This document shows, in pieces, positions 30,332 through 43,070 of a stretch of DNA of 64,000 bases. The position numbers and the translations under genes are program-made. The notes beneath the pieces are model-generated. The model saw only the letters and a list, made by a program, of their open reading frames with translations, was not told where the DNA came from and did no database searches. The stretch is taken from assembly GCF_025698545.1 (NCBI RefSeq), contig NC_068565.1, positions 1,302,001 through 1,366,000 of the forward strand. Reading direction: 5' to 3'. Position 1 is the first letter of the stretch; each line of letters opens with the position of its first letter. Source of the DNA: Gossypium raimondii (Eukaryota; Streptophyta; Magnoliopsida; Malvales; Malvaceae).

Positions 30332-30592
30332 TTAAAATTTACACTTTTACTCATTTTCTCATAAAATAAAGAATTTACAATTTAACTCTTATCTTTCTAA
30401 ATATTTTTTTTTGATAAAATATATATACAAAATAATGTTAACATTAAATAAATATAATTATATTAATATTAAATAAAAAAATTAATCTCCTCTCCTCCTT
30501 CCCCACTAAATACTTACTTATAATTTAATAACTAATAGTGTAATTCATCAAAAGGAAAAGTATAATACACATAAACTCTTTATCCACCTCCT

Positions 30593-30630
<38 letters not shown>

Positions 30631-30957
30631 TGTTATAATCAAAACTTACATTGCAATCAACCCCAAAAATATTAATACCAGACTCAAACCTAAACTTTGA
30701 GAAAAATATACAAAATTTTAATAACTTAATATATTATTAAAAGTAAAAAAAACAAATTAAAATTACTTATTTCTAGTAAAATAACATCATTTGATTTATT
30801 AACAAAGGTATAAATCATCAAATATAAATCCTATACATATATTGTAACTTATTCTTCATATTTGATATATATATATATATATACACATTTCAATCAACTA
30901 GTTAATGCCACCTTTCTCAAATCTAAATATAATATCGTGCATTAAATATAAATCCTT
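30332..30957. other. Intergenic, AT-rich with dinucleotide repeats
   Basis: (TA)n runs occur at about 30597-30624 and 30866-30882. No gene was seen. It is the 3' flank of the LRX-like gene. Confidence 0.6.
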
Positions 30958-32166
30958 TTATGCATGTCCCGGAGCCATAAAAGGTGATAACATCGGTGTA
31001 GCCACCGGTACCATAACCGGAGGAATCGCAATCGAACCACCGCCGCCGCCGCCATAATGGTAATCAAAACATTCCACCGGATGTTCAAGCGCTGCTTCAC
31101 ACTCTTTCTCACTTCTTTGCCTCGGCTTTTCCGGCAAACAATTCCGGCGATCATCAAAAGCCACACCATTCGAACTCAAATTCCCACAAATCCCTTCTTC
31201 TTCACAAAAATAGTTGTAAGAAAACGTGAAATTCTTCAAATTAGGCAAAACACAAACACCCGAAGGTACAATCCCACTCATCATGTTATGAGCTAAGTTT
31301 AATATCTCCAAATGAGCTAACCCGGCAATACTATAAGGTATTGGACCGACCAAATTATTATTACTAACATCCAATACTTTGAGTTTATAAAGGTAACCCA
31401 CTTCCGGCGGTAAGCAACCCGACAAGCTGGTGTTGATCAATAAAAGCTCTTCTAACGTGTTGGCGAAGTTTGCAATGCTCGGCGGCAAACAGCCGCCCAG
31501 TTTGTTATTGGCGAAGACGACAACGGAAGCCGAACTAGCGACGAAATTGTTCGGTATCACGTTAGAGAACCGGTTGTTGTTTACGAAGATGGCGTCGAGG
31601 TTTTTAGCGAATAGTTGAGCCGGTAATGACCCTTCGAACTCGTTGTAACGGATATCGAGATACTTAAGTGACGGTAAAGAAAGGACGACGGTTGGAAAAG
31701 GGCCGACGAATCTGTTGTTACTTAAATCGAGTTCGAATAAGTGAGAGAGATTGGATAACGTTTGTGGGACGATGCCACAGAAGCGGTTGCTGTTGAGATG
31801 GATAAGAGCGAGGTCGGTGAGAAGACCGAGTTCATCGGGGAGGTAACCGGCGATGTCGTAGCCGTTTAGGTCAATACCGGCGACGACTTTGATGGTTTTG
31901 TCGTGAGGGTGTGGTGCACAGTACAGGCCTGTGTATTTGCATACGTCGGGGCCAACCCAGTTTGTGGTGATGTTGTTGGGGTCGGAGTAGATGACCTTTT
32001 TGAAAGCTTGGAGGGCTGTGTAAGCTTGTTGGAGCTTTGGGTTTGGAGGCAGTGAACGGTGGTGGTGATGGTGGTGGTGAGTAGCGGCGGAGGAGGAAGA
32101 GAGGTGGAGTAGAAAGAGGAGCAAGGTATGGGAAATGATGAATGAACAATACCAAGTTGAAGCCAT
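30958..32166 (-). CDS. Secreted LRX-like leucine-rich repeat protein lacking the extensin tail
   Basis: The start at 32166 gives MASTWYCSFIISHTLLLFLL, a clear signal peptide; upstream in-frame methionines would hide it. A seven-His run follows. Next comes the cysteine-containing LRR N-cap region (NWVGPDVCKYTGLYC), then about ten LRRs of plant extracellular type (LxxLxLSNNRFxGPFP, NNNLVGPIPYSIAGL) and a C-cap (GNLSSNGVAFDDRRNCLPEKP). The layout is that of the LRR half of leucine-rich repeat extensins, which bind RALF peptides and monitor the cell wall. The usual Ser-Pro-rich extensin half is replaced by a short GGGGGG and proline-poor tail ending APGHA. It is about 402 aa and intronless, as in this family. 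Confidence 0.87.
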   Translation of the reverse strand: MASTWYCSFIISHTLLLFLLHLSSSSAATHHHHHHHRSLPPNPKLQQAYTALQAFKKVIYSDPNNITTNWVGPDVCKYTGLYCAPHPHDKTIKVVAGIDLNGYDIAGYLPDELGLLTDLALIHLNSNRFCGIVPQTLSNLSHLFELDLSNNRFVGPFPTVVLSLPSLKYLDIRYNEFEGSLPAQLFAKNLDAIFVNNNRFSNVIPNNFVASSASVVVFANNKLGGCLPPSIANFANTLEELLLINTSLSGCLPPEVGYLYKLKVLDVSNNNLVGPIPYSIAGLAHLEILNLAHNMMSGIVPSGVCVLPNLKNFTFSYNYFCEEEGICGNLSSNGVAFDDRRNCLPEKPRQRSEKECEAALEHPVECFDYHYGGGGGGSIAIPPVMVPVATPMLSPFMAPGHA

Positions 32167-34880
32167 TGTTATTTTTGGTGGATGCTTTGTTGATCGAACT
32201 TGGTTTTTATGTAGGAAAAAAATGCCTTTCATTTTCATGAGAAAAGGCTTTATTCCCCTATTTAATCATGTTGTTCATATATATGATTTCGGGTTAGATA
32301 ATTCGAGTTACGTATTTAGGGTTATTAACTTTTAATTATCAATCTAAATTGAATCAGATCAAATTACAAATAATACATATACATTAAAATTTGAAATATA
32401 TTCGGACAAAGCCTATACCATTAATATTTTAATTATACTTGTCATATAATTTTTTAATTAATTTGATATTTTATTATATCTATAACTACTTTTATTTTAC
32501 ACAGAGTATTTCTTATTTGCAATATATACATAATCAAATCGACATTGATTTGTTTTTAGTAGACGAGGACATCCCAACCCATTTTTATAGTGACAGTTAA
32601 CCATTACAAAATGGTACGATTTTGCATCACATAACATTGAATTTTCATTGGGTCGTAAGTTCAAGGAATGTTGGTCATTGTTGGCCACTAACTCTTTGAC
32701 CAAAACATTAATAAATTCTAATAAAATTATTCACTAAATATTTGTAAAAATTGAGTCTAAATAATAGAATTATCTACAAAAGTAAAATAGATTCAGTTAA
32801 TGAATGTTTATAAACAGAAGCGGAAGGTAAACAATGATCTTAACCTTATATTGTCGTAAATATTGTCAATGGAACCACGGAAGTACCACATAACCAATTA
32901 CGAAATCGTAAAATGATAGCCGTAAAGTCATAATTATTGGGGAAATGGAAGAGGAGGCGCACGCTAATAAGGACTTATCTCCTTCCATGGGGAGAAATTG
33001 CAGTTGTTAGAAGTGGAGGAGGAGAAAGACAGGTTTAGACCACCTGAAGAAAAATGAAAGGGAAAACATTGCTTGGAACTCAAGGGATAATAGAAACAAA
33101 GATACATGCTTTCAGTCAATGCTCTATCATGTTTTAATCAGACAATTGCAACAAAACATGCCTCTCAACAGTTATTTTATCTTTCATCCGTTTGTAATGT
33201 TCGAGTTTCTGATATTTTAGTTTTTTTTTATGTTTTTGTTGTTCATGAATTTTCGTTAAATTTTAAAATGTGATATTTAAATATTTAAATTTTTATTTGA
33301 AAATTAAGATACAATTTGATAAGACAACAATGTGTTATTAATTACATTTTGATTTTCAAATTAATGGAATAAATGAGATGGGAGATAATTATATCATGTA
33401 TGTTCGGTTTGTTCGACGGATAGAAAAACTTTCCAATGGGTCAAGTCCTTTGTATCTAAAACCATATACAATAACAAATATATATATATATATATATATA
33501 TAAATTCCAATCGAAATTATTCAAATTTTAAAATTCTAAAATTTAAATTGATTTGATTCATATAGACTTAACTCAAACTCATTCAACTCAATAGATTATA
33601 AGTCTAATATTATCTCAAATTTTCAATTTGGATCCTCAACATTCTTTAATAAAATGTCATTTATTGTTTTTATAATTCAAGTCAAGTCCATCGATGATCA
33701 ACCTAAATTAGTATTTAATTATAAAATATATTACTTGACTGGTATAAGCATTGTTGTTAATACAAGAGGATATGGGTTCAATTGCACTGAAGTTCATTAT
33801 CCTCCTATATATTTATGGGTTAGAGAGGGGATATTGGTAGTTCTAAATATTGTGCCAAAAAAACAGATATGATCAGAACTTATAATGAGATTGTTCAAAA
33901 ATATATATTAATATTTTGTTATATTATTTTAGAATAATAATAACATATTTTTGGCAAAAGGTAGAATTTTGAAAACTCCTAGTGACAAATTTATTCGGTT
34001 TATGAACATGTCGATCAATATTTTTATATATGATGTGCATTGAAAATAGAACAAACACAAATGATTTTTTTTTCTATTTGTCAACCATTAATATTCATAT
34101 TAACTAATATGTTGTGCATTTAGTTGATCCTGTTAAAATTATTAATTTAATTTGTTGAAATTTATTATATTTCTTTTAACAGTTAGTGGAATTCAATTAT
34201 AGATATAATTTTGAAGCAATCATACTTATTTTGATTAATTTAACTACAATTTAATTAAAAATGATGACAAAATTCCATCATGCTACAATCATATCTTCTT
34301 TTTAATTAACTTTTTTTCTTTTATTTCATTATTTCAATTTCCAGAGCATAATTATTTTTCATTTTGTTTAGTCATCATGATTCTTTGTATTATCAAATTT
34401 TACCATGAAAAAAGATAATAAAAAATATTTAATATTTTAACTTTTTAAGGACTTTTTAAAATTTAAAAAAAACTAGCTGTTTTAGGTTAGTATGACTAAT
34501 TTGAATTAATTAAATTGATTTATTCCAAAGCCGAATAGTCTTAGATTTATTCATAGATCACCTAACAGACATACGTATAACATTCCATGTCTATTAAAAC
34601 GTGTCATGTTTGCATGACTTAAAATGGTAACAAAAGAATGTTTTGGAGTCTTTCATTGTTCTTCACTACTGAAATTTCAAGTACATATGAGTTCAAAAAG
34701 TGTACATAGTTACACAAATGAATCTGCAAACTGCAAACTGTCATAGTTAATGGATCATGAGTTGATTTCACAAGGGGTTCAAAGTTCTTGAATTGATTTC
34801 ACAAGGGGTTCAAAAGTTCTTGAACAATCCCCTCCACCGTGACGCCGCCTGCCAGATGACTTGGTTTCCCTAAACCAAAA
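32167..34880. other. Intergenic between the LRX-like gene and TPX2
   Basis: AT-rich throughout. (TA)n lies at about 33479-33502 and a SINE copy at about 33730-33890. An open stretch at 33654-33872 is mostly this SINE and is not a gene. No other coding signal was recognised. Confidence 0.55.
33730..33890 (+). mobile_element. tRNA-derived SINE copy 1
   Basis: It contains ggtataagcattgttgttaa, the B-box-like gggttcaattgcact, then cattatcctcctatatattt and ggtagttctaaatattgtgcc, ending aacttataatgagatt. It aligns with copies at 48800-48980, 52108-52285 and 54092-54215. Confidence 0.65.
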
Positions 34881-37800
34881 TCACCTCATAAGAGTGGCAG
34901 GACTCGAAGTTGGTGTGGCAAATGAACTGATCCTTTTCTTCCTTTCTATTCTTTGGAGAACTCGTAGATGTGGCGGTTTCGGTTTTGTTGTTTCCTTGGA
35001 AGACCTGACAAAATCATACACCATCAAAACACGAACATGGCACTAATATACGAATGTCTCGAAGCAAATTATCAACATAAACACAATATACACCAATTGC
35101 CATGTGTTTTTGTCTTACTTTTGTGGGCAGAAAGGATGATCAAACTTGGGAAGAGGCCTAGCATGGGGAACCATTGTCCTTCTTAGTTGCTTCAATGCTT
35201 TCTCTTCCTCAATCTGGTAATGGTTTTATGACATTTTTTTGTTTTAATTCACGCCAAGAACTATAATTGATAACACAAAGTTTAGGGGATATATGCATAC
35301 CATTCTAGCAGCCTCACTTTCCTCTCTGAATCTCTTGTAAACCATTTCTTTCTCTTTAATCTGTTAAAAAAAAAAAGATTCATTATAAGAATGTTTATTG
35401 AATGGAAATATTTATTGAATGGAAATATATATAAACTTTACAAGGGATAAAGAAACTAGAATTTACTTTTTGATCGAATTCCGCTCTATCCACTGCTCGA
35501 TGATTGACATGGAGGTCGAATGCTTGCACTTGTGTTAGAGGCCTGCGAACCTTTTCAGGAACAGGAATTGGATCCCTGCATAACATTGCATGAAAAGAAG
35601 AGGATTTAATATATGTATATGTATATGTACATGTATATGTATATGTATATGTACATGTATATGTATATGTATATGAATCTTACTCTTTTAGAACCGGCTG
35701 AGCCTTAAAGATCCTCATCTGAGCTTCTTCTTTCTCCTTTCTCTGCCTTTCTTCCATCTCTCTTTTCATCTCCTCCTCGTGCCTAACCAGACTCTCCAAC
35801 TGGAACGGTTCTGGTTTTGTACATTGTTTTGGTTCGGGTTTTGAAGGTATCTGAATAAGATGACACCCATTTAACTAACATTAACTATAAATTCATGATT
35901 GACTTAAAACATTAAATGAAAGCACACAAAAATTAACATACCACAGGGTAGTCAGTGGTGTATGGATATGGATTAGCCTTGGGAACCCTGGCTCTTTCTT
36001 CTTCAAACTGCTTCTCTATAATTTCCATCACGAACTTCTTTTCTTTTTCAGCACCTCTTTCCTGAAAGACATTTGGGGGACTTAATAAAATACTGAACTC
36101 TATGTATCTTTTTTGGTCTTATATACCATTCATGAACAAATAAATAAATCAAATATATACCTCTGTTTGGAGATGGAATGGATTGGGAATGGTGTTTCTT
36201 GGAATTGGATCATGGCTAGATTCTGATTTCAGAGACAGCTGAAAGGAACAAACATGTAACTTAGTGTTTCCTCAGATCAGTAGCATAATAACTATTTGGT
36301 GGATTTGTATAATTACCTTATCAAATAAATCAAAAACTGCTGGTGGTGGTGGAATTCTCTCATGTGTTGCAAAATGGAATTCTTGAGGTATAGTCACCTG
36401 TTTTTTTGTGTTACAGAAGATTCCCAATTCTCCTTTGCTCTCAAATATCTACACAATGCAAAAACAACTAGGGTTACTTTCGCAAGTAACAAAGTTACTA
36501 TCTCATACAATGCAGAATTGATATGAAGGAGAAAGTTACCTTTTTATTCAATGGCCTTGCCTTAAATTTAGGAGCTTTTTCAAGTTCCTCCTGCTCAAGT
36601 TCAATAGAACTTTTGACCGTTATAGGTCTTGCCCTTAGAGATGTTTGAAGCACCGGGGTTTTAGGTTCTGTGAGATGAGGTTTCCATTGAGTATTCTGTA
36701 GGCAGGGAAAAAGAGAGAAGGTAAGCAAACTATTTAAGGTTCCAAATGAAAATGAATCACATACATGCAAGATAGTTCTCCGAACCTGGCGAGACACTTC
36801 TGTTGAAGCTACTGAAGATGTCTCTGCATTCTTACTTGCTCTAGCCATTGTCTCAAAGTGAAATTCCTGAAACTCTGGTGTCTTCGGAGTACTTCTTGGT
36901 AATGAAGGTAGTGTTGAAGCTTCAAAAATCTGCACCGGAGAAGGAAATGGGAAACAAATTAAATAGAAGCCTTATAGGTAAAATAAAATCTTAAACAGTA
37001 AAGAACAAAGAAAGATCAGTTTACACATAAACCAGATGGTACAAGCATTACACCTTTTTGTTCAATGGTCTTGCTTTGAACTTCGGAATTTTAGCCATCA
37101 TTTCTTCCTCAAGCTCTGCGGTGCTCTTCACCGCAACCGGACGCATTCTCTGTGCTGTTTCGAATTCGGGTTCTTTAGGCCTTGTCAATCTGAGCAATGG
37201 CATCTGAACAGTAGCAGCATTATCCTGATTAGGTAGAGAAGGAATTTAATGAAAGAATAAAGGAAACAAGGATGTGTTAGGAGCCAAAATGATGTGATTC
37301 TGTTTATTTACATTTGATGAACTGTGAGGACGTGACAAATCTCTGGTACATGATTGGAACTTTTTCATCATTTCTGCCATTGAAACAAATGGTGCTGCTT
37401 GTTCTCGAACATAAACCTTTCTGTCCAATTTGTTGGAAGGTTGGGCAGTAGAAGAGCACAAGTTGGAACTACCACTGGTAAGGCCAAGCTTTGACTTGTG
37501 GGGCAAGTTGTGGGGCTTTACATTTAGGATCTGAGGCACATAGGGTAGCAACAAAAAGGCAAAACTTTAGATTGAAGTTACAAAATAACAGTAGTTAAAA
37601 CATGGATAAAGGAAGAGGCGAGGAGCATATAAAGCACCTGTCTAGATCTTCCTCCATCTAGTTTCTGACGTTTAACGGCTTGGTTTTCTTGAGCCAAATT
37701 AGGTGTTCCAGCATTGCCATTTTTCGGCTTCAACATTGACGAATTCCGTATTGTACTAGCTATCTTTTTAGCTGTCTGATGCTTCTTGTCGCTCACCAGT

Positions 37801-39278
37801 TTTTTCTGAGAATTCATCAATGGTTTAGGAGTGCAAGCTTCAGTATCTACTTGCACAGTGGATTTGCTTTTCTCTTCACCACCAAGACCATTTAAATGTG
37901 ATTTATTGGCTAGGGCACTAAAAGTTCAACAAAAGGGAACCAAAGACGGGATAATGAGAACCAAATTATTCATACAGAACTCAGTTAGCATTGAAAAAAT
38001 TTTCAAAACCCCAAGGACAAACCTTTCATTTTCTTGAGCACCTACGATCCCTATGTTTTCCTTCTCTTTATTATCATTAGCAATCTGCAAAGCATTTAAA
38101 TCATGAGAATATATAAAAACTAAACAAAAAATAATAATGGATGATGAAAAAAAATGAAATCCACTAATTACCTTGGTGACAATTTGTTTGATTTCAACCT
38201 TGGCCTCAGGGGGTTTAGCTTCTTCCTTTACTTTATCAGGCACCTGCTCCGCTTGAGGCTTATCTTCTAAGTTACTGTTAGGAGCTGTTGCATCCGATGA
38301 TCCCGATGCCTGCAGCAATAATATATATATCATCATGATTGAAAGGAGAGAAGTTGCTCTACAAGATATTGAAATTTAATAAAGGGTATATATAAAGTAA
38401 TTCAAACCTTCTGCATTTGATCTTCTTCACTGAAATTGCAGAGACTCTCGATTCGAAAGGTTCTATTACCAGCCTTGATTCTAATCATAAAAGCTGCATT
38501 ATGAAAAAAATGCAACAGTTTTACTTGGTAGCAGATAATATATGGGAATATAGTATTAAAAGTCTAAAACTATAAATTGATGATTAAATTCACACTTCAT
38601 ATCCCTGAGAACCAACCTGATTAAATTATGCTTAATTCATTTATAATTCTCTTGAGAAAAACAAAAATAATTAAGTTAAGCTTAATTAAATCACGTTTCG
38701 TTTCTTTCCCTATCAGATCTAAGCAACCAAACACAACATTCCTGGATCAAACCCTAGATCAATTGCACCTATGCATAGAGAAAATGGGAGACCTCGAACC
38801 CTAGAATTTCGAAATAAAAATTCAGTAATAAGCAATTAAAACCAATCAATTTACAACCAGAAGTCACTAATTACTAATAAAAAAACTAATCAGTAAAATT
38901 AAAACCCTAAAATTCCAAGAAAAATCAAGAATCACCTCCGGAAAACGTTTTGAGTGACAGAGAATAAGAATGATCCAAAAGAACACACAATCTTTCAAAG
39001 AGTAAGAATCACTTAAATTCTGTTACTTTTTAACGGTTAACGGTTAAACACAAAGAAAGAAAACAGTATATAGAAAGAAGAAGAAGAAAATAGAGACAGA
39101 GAGAAAAGAACATACGAGAAGGTGCATAGGTTAAGGCGGTTTCGAACCAAAGCTCGGCATCACGTATTTCTTCTTCCGATTCCCCTTTCGTGAAATCGAA
39201 GAAACACGGCGCCGAGAACTCATATAACTCGTCAATCACCGTTGCCGTTGCCGTTGCCGTTTCCGTTGATACCTCCAT
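34881..39278 (-). CDS. TPX2: TPX2 (targeting protein for Xklp2), about 17 exons
   Basis: TPX2 binds microtubules and importin and activates Aurora kinase in Ran-dependent spindle assembly. The start at 39278 gives MEVSTETATATATVIDELYE; exon 1 ends at 39116. Exon 2 (38493-38408) joins in frame to give YAPSPFMIRIKAG and FSEEDQMQK, the conserved TPX2 N terminus. Later exons carry KFKARPLNKK twice (about 36545 and 37070), PQEFHFATHERIPPP (about 36385), DPIPRNTIPNPFHLQTE, VPKANPYPYTTDYPV, EKVRRPLTQVQAFDLHVNHR (about 35500) and KEKEMVYKRFREESEAAR, the C-terminal TPX2 domain. The last exon ends SPATLMR with TGA at 34883-34881. All introns examined have GT-AG ends. An intron at about 35600-35680 holds a (ATATGT)n repeat. 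The neighbours show no functional link. Confidence 0.9.
35605..35673. repeat. (TATATG)n / (TACATG) microsatellite in a TPX2 intron
   Basis: About 69 bp of repeated atatgt and acatgt hexamers between two TPX2 exons. Confidence 0.9.
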
Positions 39279-42200
39279 CGGATTCCAAAACGGAGAGATT
39301 CTCACTCTTGGGGGAAGGGGAGGTGGGGTTGAATCGGTGAAGGGATTATCGGTAGGGGATTTTTTCTGAAAATCTGTTGTTTTTTTGGTAGTAAATTAAA
39401 AGGAAATGGAAGGAAGTTCACTTAAACGTTGGGAGGAGAGGGGGATAATGCAACGGTCGATTTCTTTTCTTTTTCTTTTTTGAATTTTGGGAAGGTAGTC
39501 TAACGGTCGGGTTTTATGACAATTGTTATGGTCTAATTCTAATATTAGTCCCTTTACTATGTTAAAATTTTAGAATATATGTTTTTACTTTCATTTGACA
39601 TATAATTTGGTGTTTCACTTAAAAAGGGTGTAATTTTCTTTTTTTTTTTGGAGCTTACGAGTATAAATATAATACAACTATAAGTATATGTTTGAACAAC
39701 TAGAAAGTATAATCAAACTAATACAAAGCACAAATAGGGAATATGATTGAATCAAAGCCCACACATGATAACTACATATGGTGGGATTGGAGATTTACAT
39801 ATCAATTGTGTATGATGTGATTCAAACCTGGATGTTCAAGGACCTAAGGTCACAACTTTTGCTAACAATACCATTGTTTCTTTAGTCGGGTGTAACCCTT
39901 CAAACCTTGTTTGTTTCTAAAGTTTTTATTCGTAGTGTAATAAATAATTTTTCAATTATTAATATTTTTTATAGCCAATTAGTAATATTGTTAGTTAATG
40001 TTGTTAAAGTGATTTGTGGAATTTTTTTGTTTTAAAAAACGATTTTAAGCAATTGATTGACATGTAAATTTATTATTGGTTGAACGTAATCGACTATACA
40101 ATCAAATAATAATAATAAAATTCTTGTCATTGCTTTAAAGAAAGTAGCTAATGATATGTCAAATTGAAATTACTAATAACGTTTATAAAAGTAGAATACT
40201 AAAATATGTCAAATTGAAATAAAATGATTAAATTATGAATTTTAGAATAGTAGAGGGACTTAAATCAGAATTAAACCATTAGTTTCTGATATGATGTGTC
40301 GTTCTAACGGCTACTTCCGCACGCTCTTTAGGCCTCCAAGGCTTGCCGTTCCATTTTATTTTCTTTTTAATTATTTTATTTGCATAAAAGACACTGTAGG
40401 AATGAAACAGCACATGTCTTGGTTAAGGCTTAGTTTGGATGGGCGTTGTGTTTAGCTCCGGTGAGGTTAAAAACAGCGGTGGCGGTGAGATTAGTTACTG
40501 TAGCGGTGAGATTGGGTATTGTAGCAGTGAGATTAGAAACAGCGGTGGAGTATGTGTTTGGATTCAAACGCAGCTGTAGCGGTGAGGTGAAAATAGAAAA
40601 TGACTTTTAAGGACATTAGATTACAATGTATTTATAATAAAATAAATAATTAAATTTAAATTAATATTAAATAATATAACATAAAATTTTATTTTATTGT
40701 CTATAAAATGATAATTAAAATATTAAAATCATGTACAATAAAATTTAAATATTTTTAACTTATATTAATAATAAATAATAAAATATATTTAAATTATTTT
40801 ATATTAAATAATAATTAAACTTATATATTTATGACAATAAATTTATACATTTATTAAATTGTTATATAAAAATTATATAATAATATCTAATAATATTTTA
40901 CTTTCTATAAAACTAAAAAAAAAAAAAAAGAACAAGGGTAATAAAGAAACTGATCTCAAATTTTTCTCCACTGGCACCTTTGGCTCCAGTGAAAATTAAG
41001 AGCATCAGTGTGGTGAGAATGCTCAATTGCATTGCACCTCAATTCTTCCAAACAAGAAACCAGTGCAGTGAAAAGGAATATTCACCCAATATTCCATCTC
41101 ACCATGGGTACAATCTAATCCAAAGGAAGCCTAAGTTTGGGTTCACTGCTAGAATTGGAGGTGTTGATGGTGGGGCGAGTCTAGGCTCGATTTTAAACAA
41201 TGTTTTAAATTTAGGTTTGAGTACTTATTAATAAATATTATTATTTAAAATAATAAAAATATTTAAAATTTATTTAATTTAAATTTGAGTCGGGTTGGAT
41301 TAGCTCAAAGATAAGAAAATTTTGTCTAAGCTTAATCAAGCCAAGTCAACTAAGCATATTGGACCGAGTAAGGTATGCACTAATCCATGGATGAGTTTAG
41401 GCATGGTAAAAGTATTATAGAGATCCATATATTAAAAATTAGATTACGTTGTTCTTTTACTCAAAAAATGAATAAATTGGTCATTGTACGTTAGATCAAA
41501 GTGTCAATTGGTACTTCTGTTAACAATATGTTTCTACCGTTAAAAATTAGTATGGTTGACAAAATAATTAGACCACGTATACTTTATACTAACATATAAA
41601 GACCAGTGTTACACTTATAATCTCGATTTTAGAGTTCTTTTAAATTCTATTGTTAATATAATATTATTTGTTTTTGTTATTTTATTTTATTTGATTTGAT
41701 TTGATTTAAAATTATTTAATTTATTTTTATTTCTTAAATTAAAAATTCACAATTATAATTTAATAGAAAAGTCACAATTAAATAATTGTATATTAATTTT
41801 AAGTTAGTTTTAATTGGTTGATAATAAAAGAATGAATAATATATATAAATTAGTGGTGTTTATTTAAGTATGCATTAAATGAACAATATAATAAATATGA
41901 CACGAAATTTCATGACATTTTATGATAACTCTAAATTAAGTTAAATTTATTTTCTAATATTAAATGAACAATAAAATTTTCATCCACCTAAAGAGAATAA
42001 ATAAATAATTTACTATAGTTCAATCATATTAGTGAATAGGTCTATTTTATTAGTTTGATAGTTGTGCTATATACCCGTAAATTACGATGCGACTGAAAAA
42101 ATTATATAATAAATTTTCGAAATTCTCTAATAAAACGATATAATTTTTTTACCCACATCATGTACGTGTTATGGTCTAGTATTTTTTTTTTAAAAAATTA

Positions 42201-42353
42201 TTGCTTAATTAACATTAAATAAAATACCAAGAACTATGAGTAATCCATGGAGCATGAGCTTTACCTGTTACAAAATTTTAGGCCAATCCTACTTTTATAA
42301 TCCCATCTCTTCAACCCACCACCACCTGATTTCCATCATTTTAAACCACACCA
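39279..42353. other. Intergenic between TPX2 and the LTP gene
   Basis: The TPX2 5' flank comes first; TPX2 reads leftward. A possible hAT/MITE-type element lies at about 40423-41140. Elsewhere there are AT-rich stretches with words common to plant repeats (attagtccctttac). The 83-codon frame at 40980-41231 lies in the element and is not a gene. Confidence 0.5.
40423..41140. mobile_element. Possible MITE with gcttagtttggat-type ends
   Basis: The left end aaggcttagtttggatgggc is followed by three imperfect repeats of agcggtgagatt. On the right, aatccaaaggaagcctaagtt is an imperfect inverse of the left end. Similar sequence (cggtgatggtgagattag on the minus strand) recurs in the LTP intron at about 42910-42985. 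The target duplication is unclear. Confidence 0.4.
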
Positions 42354-43070
42354 ATGTCTCTTCTTTTTGCTTGCATCACCGTGCTTTTCTTGATTATCGG
42401 ATCAGCCGTCGGACAATCAAGCTATGATTGCTCAGAAGTGGCGGATAACTTCATCCCATGTGTAACGTACCTGGTTGAACTCGAATCGAGACCGGCGGAT
42501 CGGTGTTGCAGTGGCCTTCAAGTGCTGAACCAAATGGCGAAAATCAATGACAAGGGCCCGAGAAACATATGCCAATGCATTGAAGATTTGGCCTACACAA
42601 TGAATGCTCCGTATGTTGCTTCTCGGATCCAGTCTTTGTCTCGAGAATGTCATATTCACTTCAGTTTTCCGATTTCGATTGCCATGGATTGTTACAGGTA
42701 ACATGCCTCACTTGTGCACAAATTCAAATTGAGTAAACTTTTTAATCCCAAACTCAGCAATTAGGCGAGGCGGACTTCCCGATCAATGAACAACTCTAAG
42801 AAAAATTAAACTTAGAAACATTTATGACAACGGCGGTTTAATCCAATTCAAAATATAAGCCTTAAATATTTTCTAATCCACCCATATTAATAAATGGTCA
42901 ATTCAAGTTTGTCTAATCTCACCATCACCGCTATTTTTACACTAATTGCAAGTAAACATACCGTCCATCCAAACCCACCTTAAATAACTCAAGTTTTGTA
43001 TAGTTTTAGTTGTACATATTTATCTTTCAGTATCTGAAAATGCTAATGTTGTGTCATTTGCAGGATTTAA
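42354..43070 (+). CDS. Non-specific lipid-transfer protein, two exons
   Basis: Exon 1 (42354-42697) starts MSLLFACITVLFLIIGSAVG, a signal peptide. The mature part has the eight-cysteine nsLTP pattern: C in YDC, C in FIPC, CC in DRCCSG, C-x-C in CQC, C in REC, C in MDC. The four disulfides of this fold form a lipid-binding cavity, and such proteins are secreted to the apoplast for cuticle or defence roles. A GT-AG intron (42698-43063) splits the last codons, as is typical of nsLTP genes: TAC AG|G ATT TAA gives YRI and stop at 43070. The mature protein is about 95 aa. The spacing after CC is longer than in type 1 LTPs, so the subfamily is uncertain. The intron contains MITE-like sequence. Confidence 0.85.
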
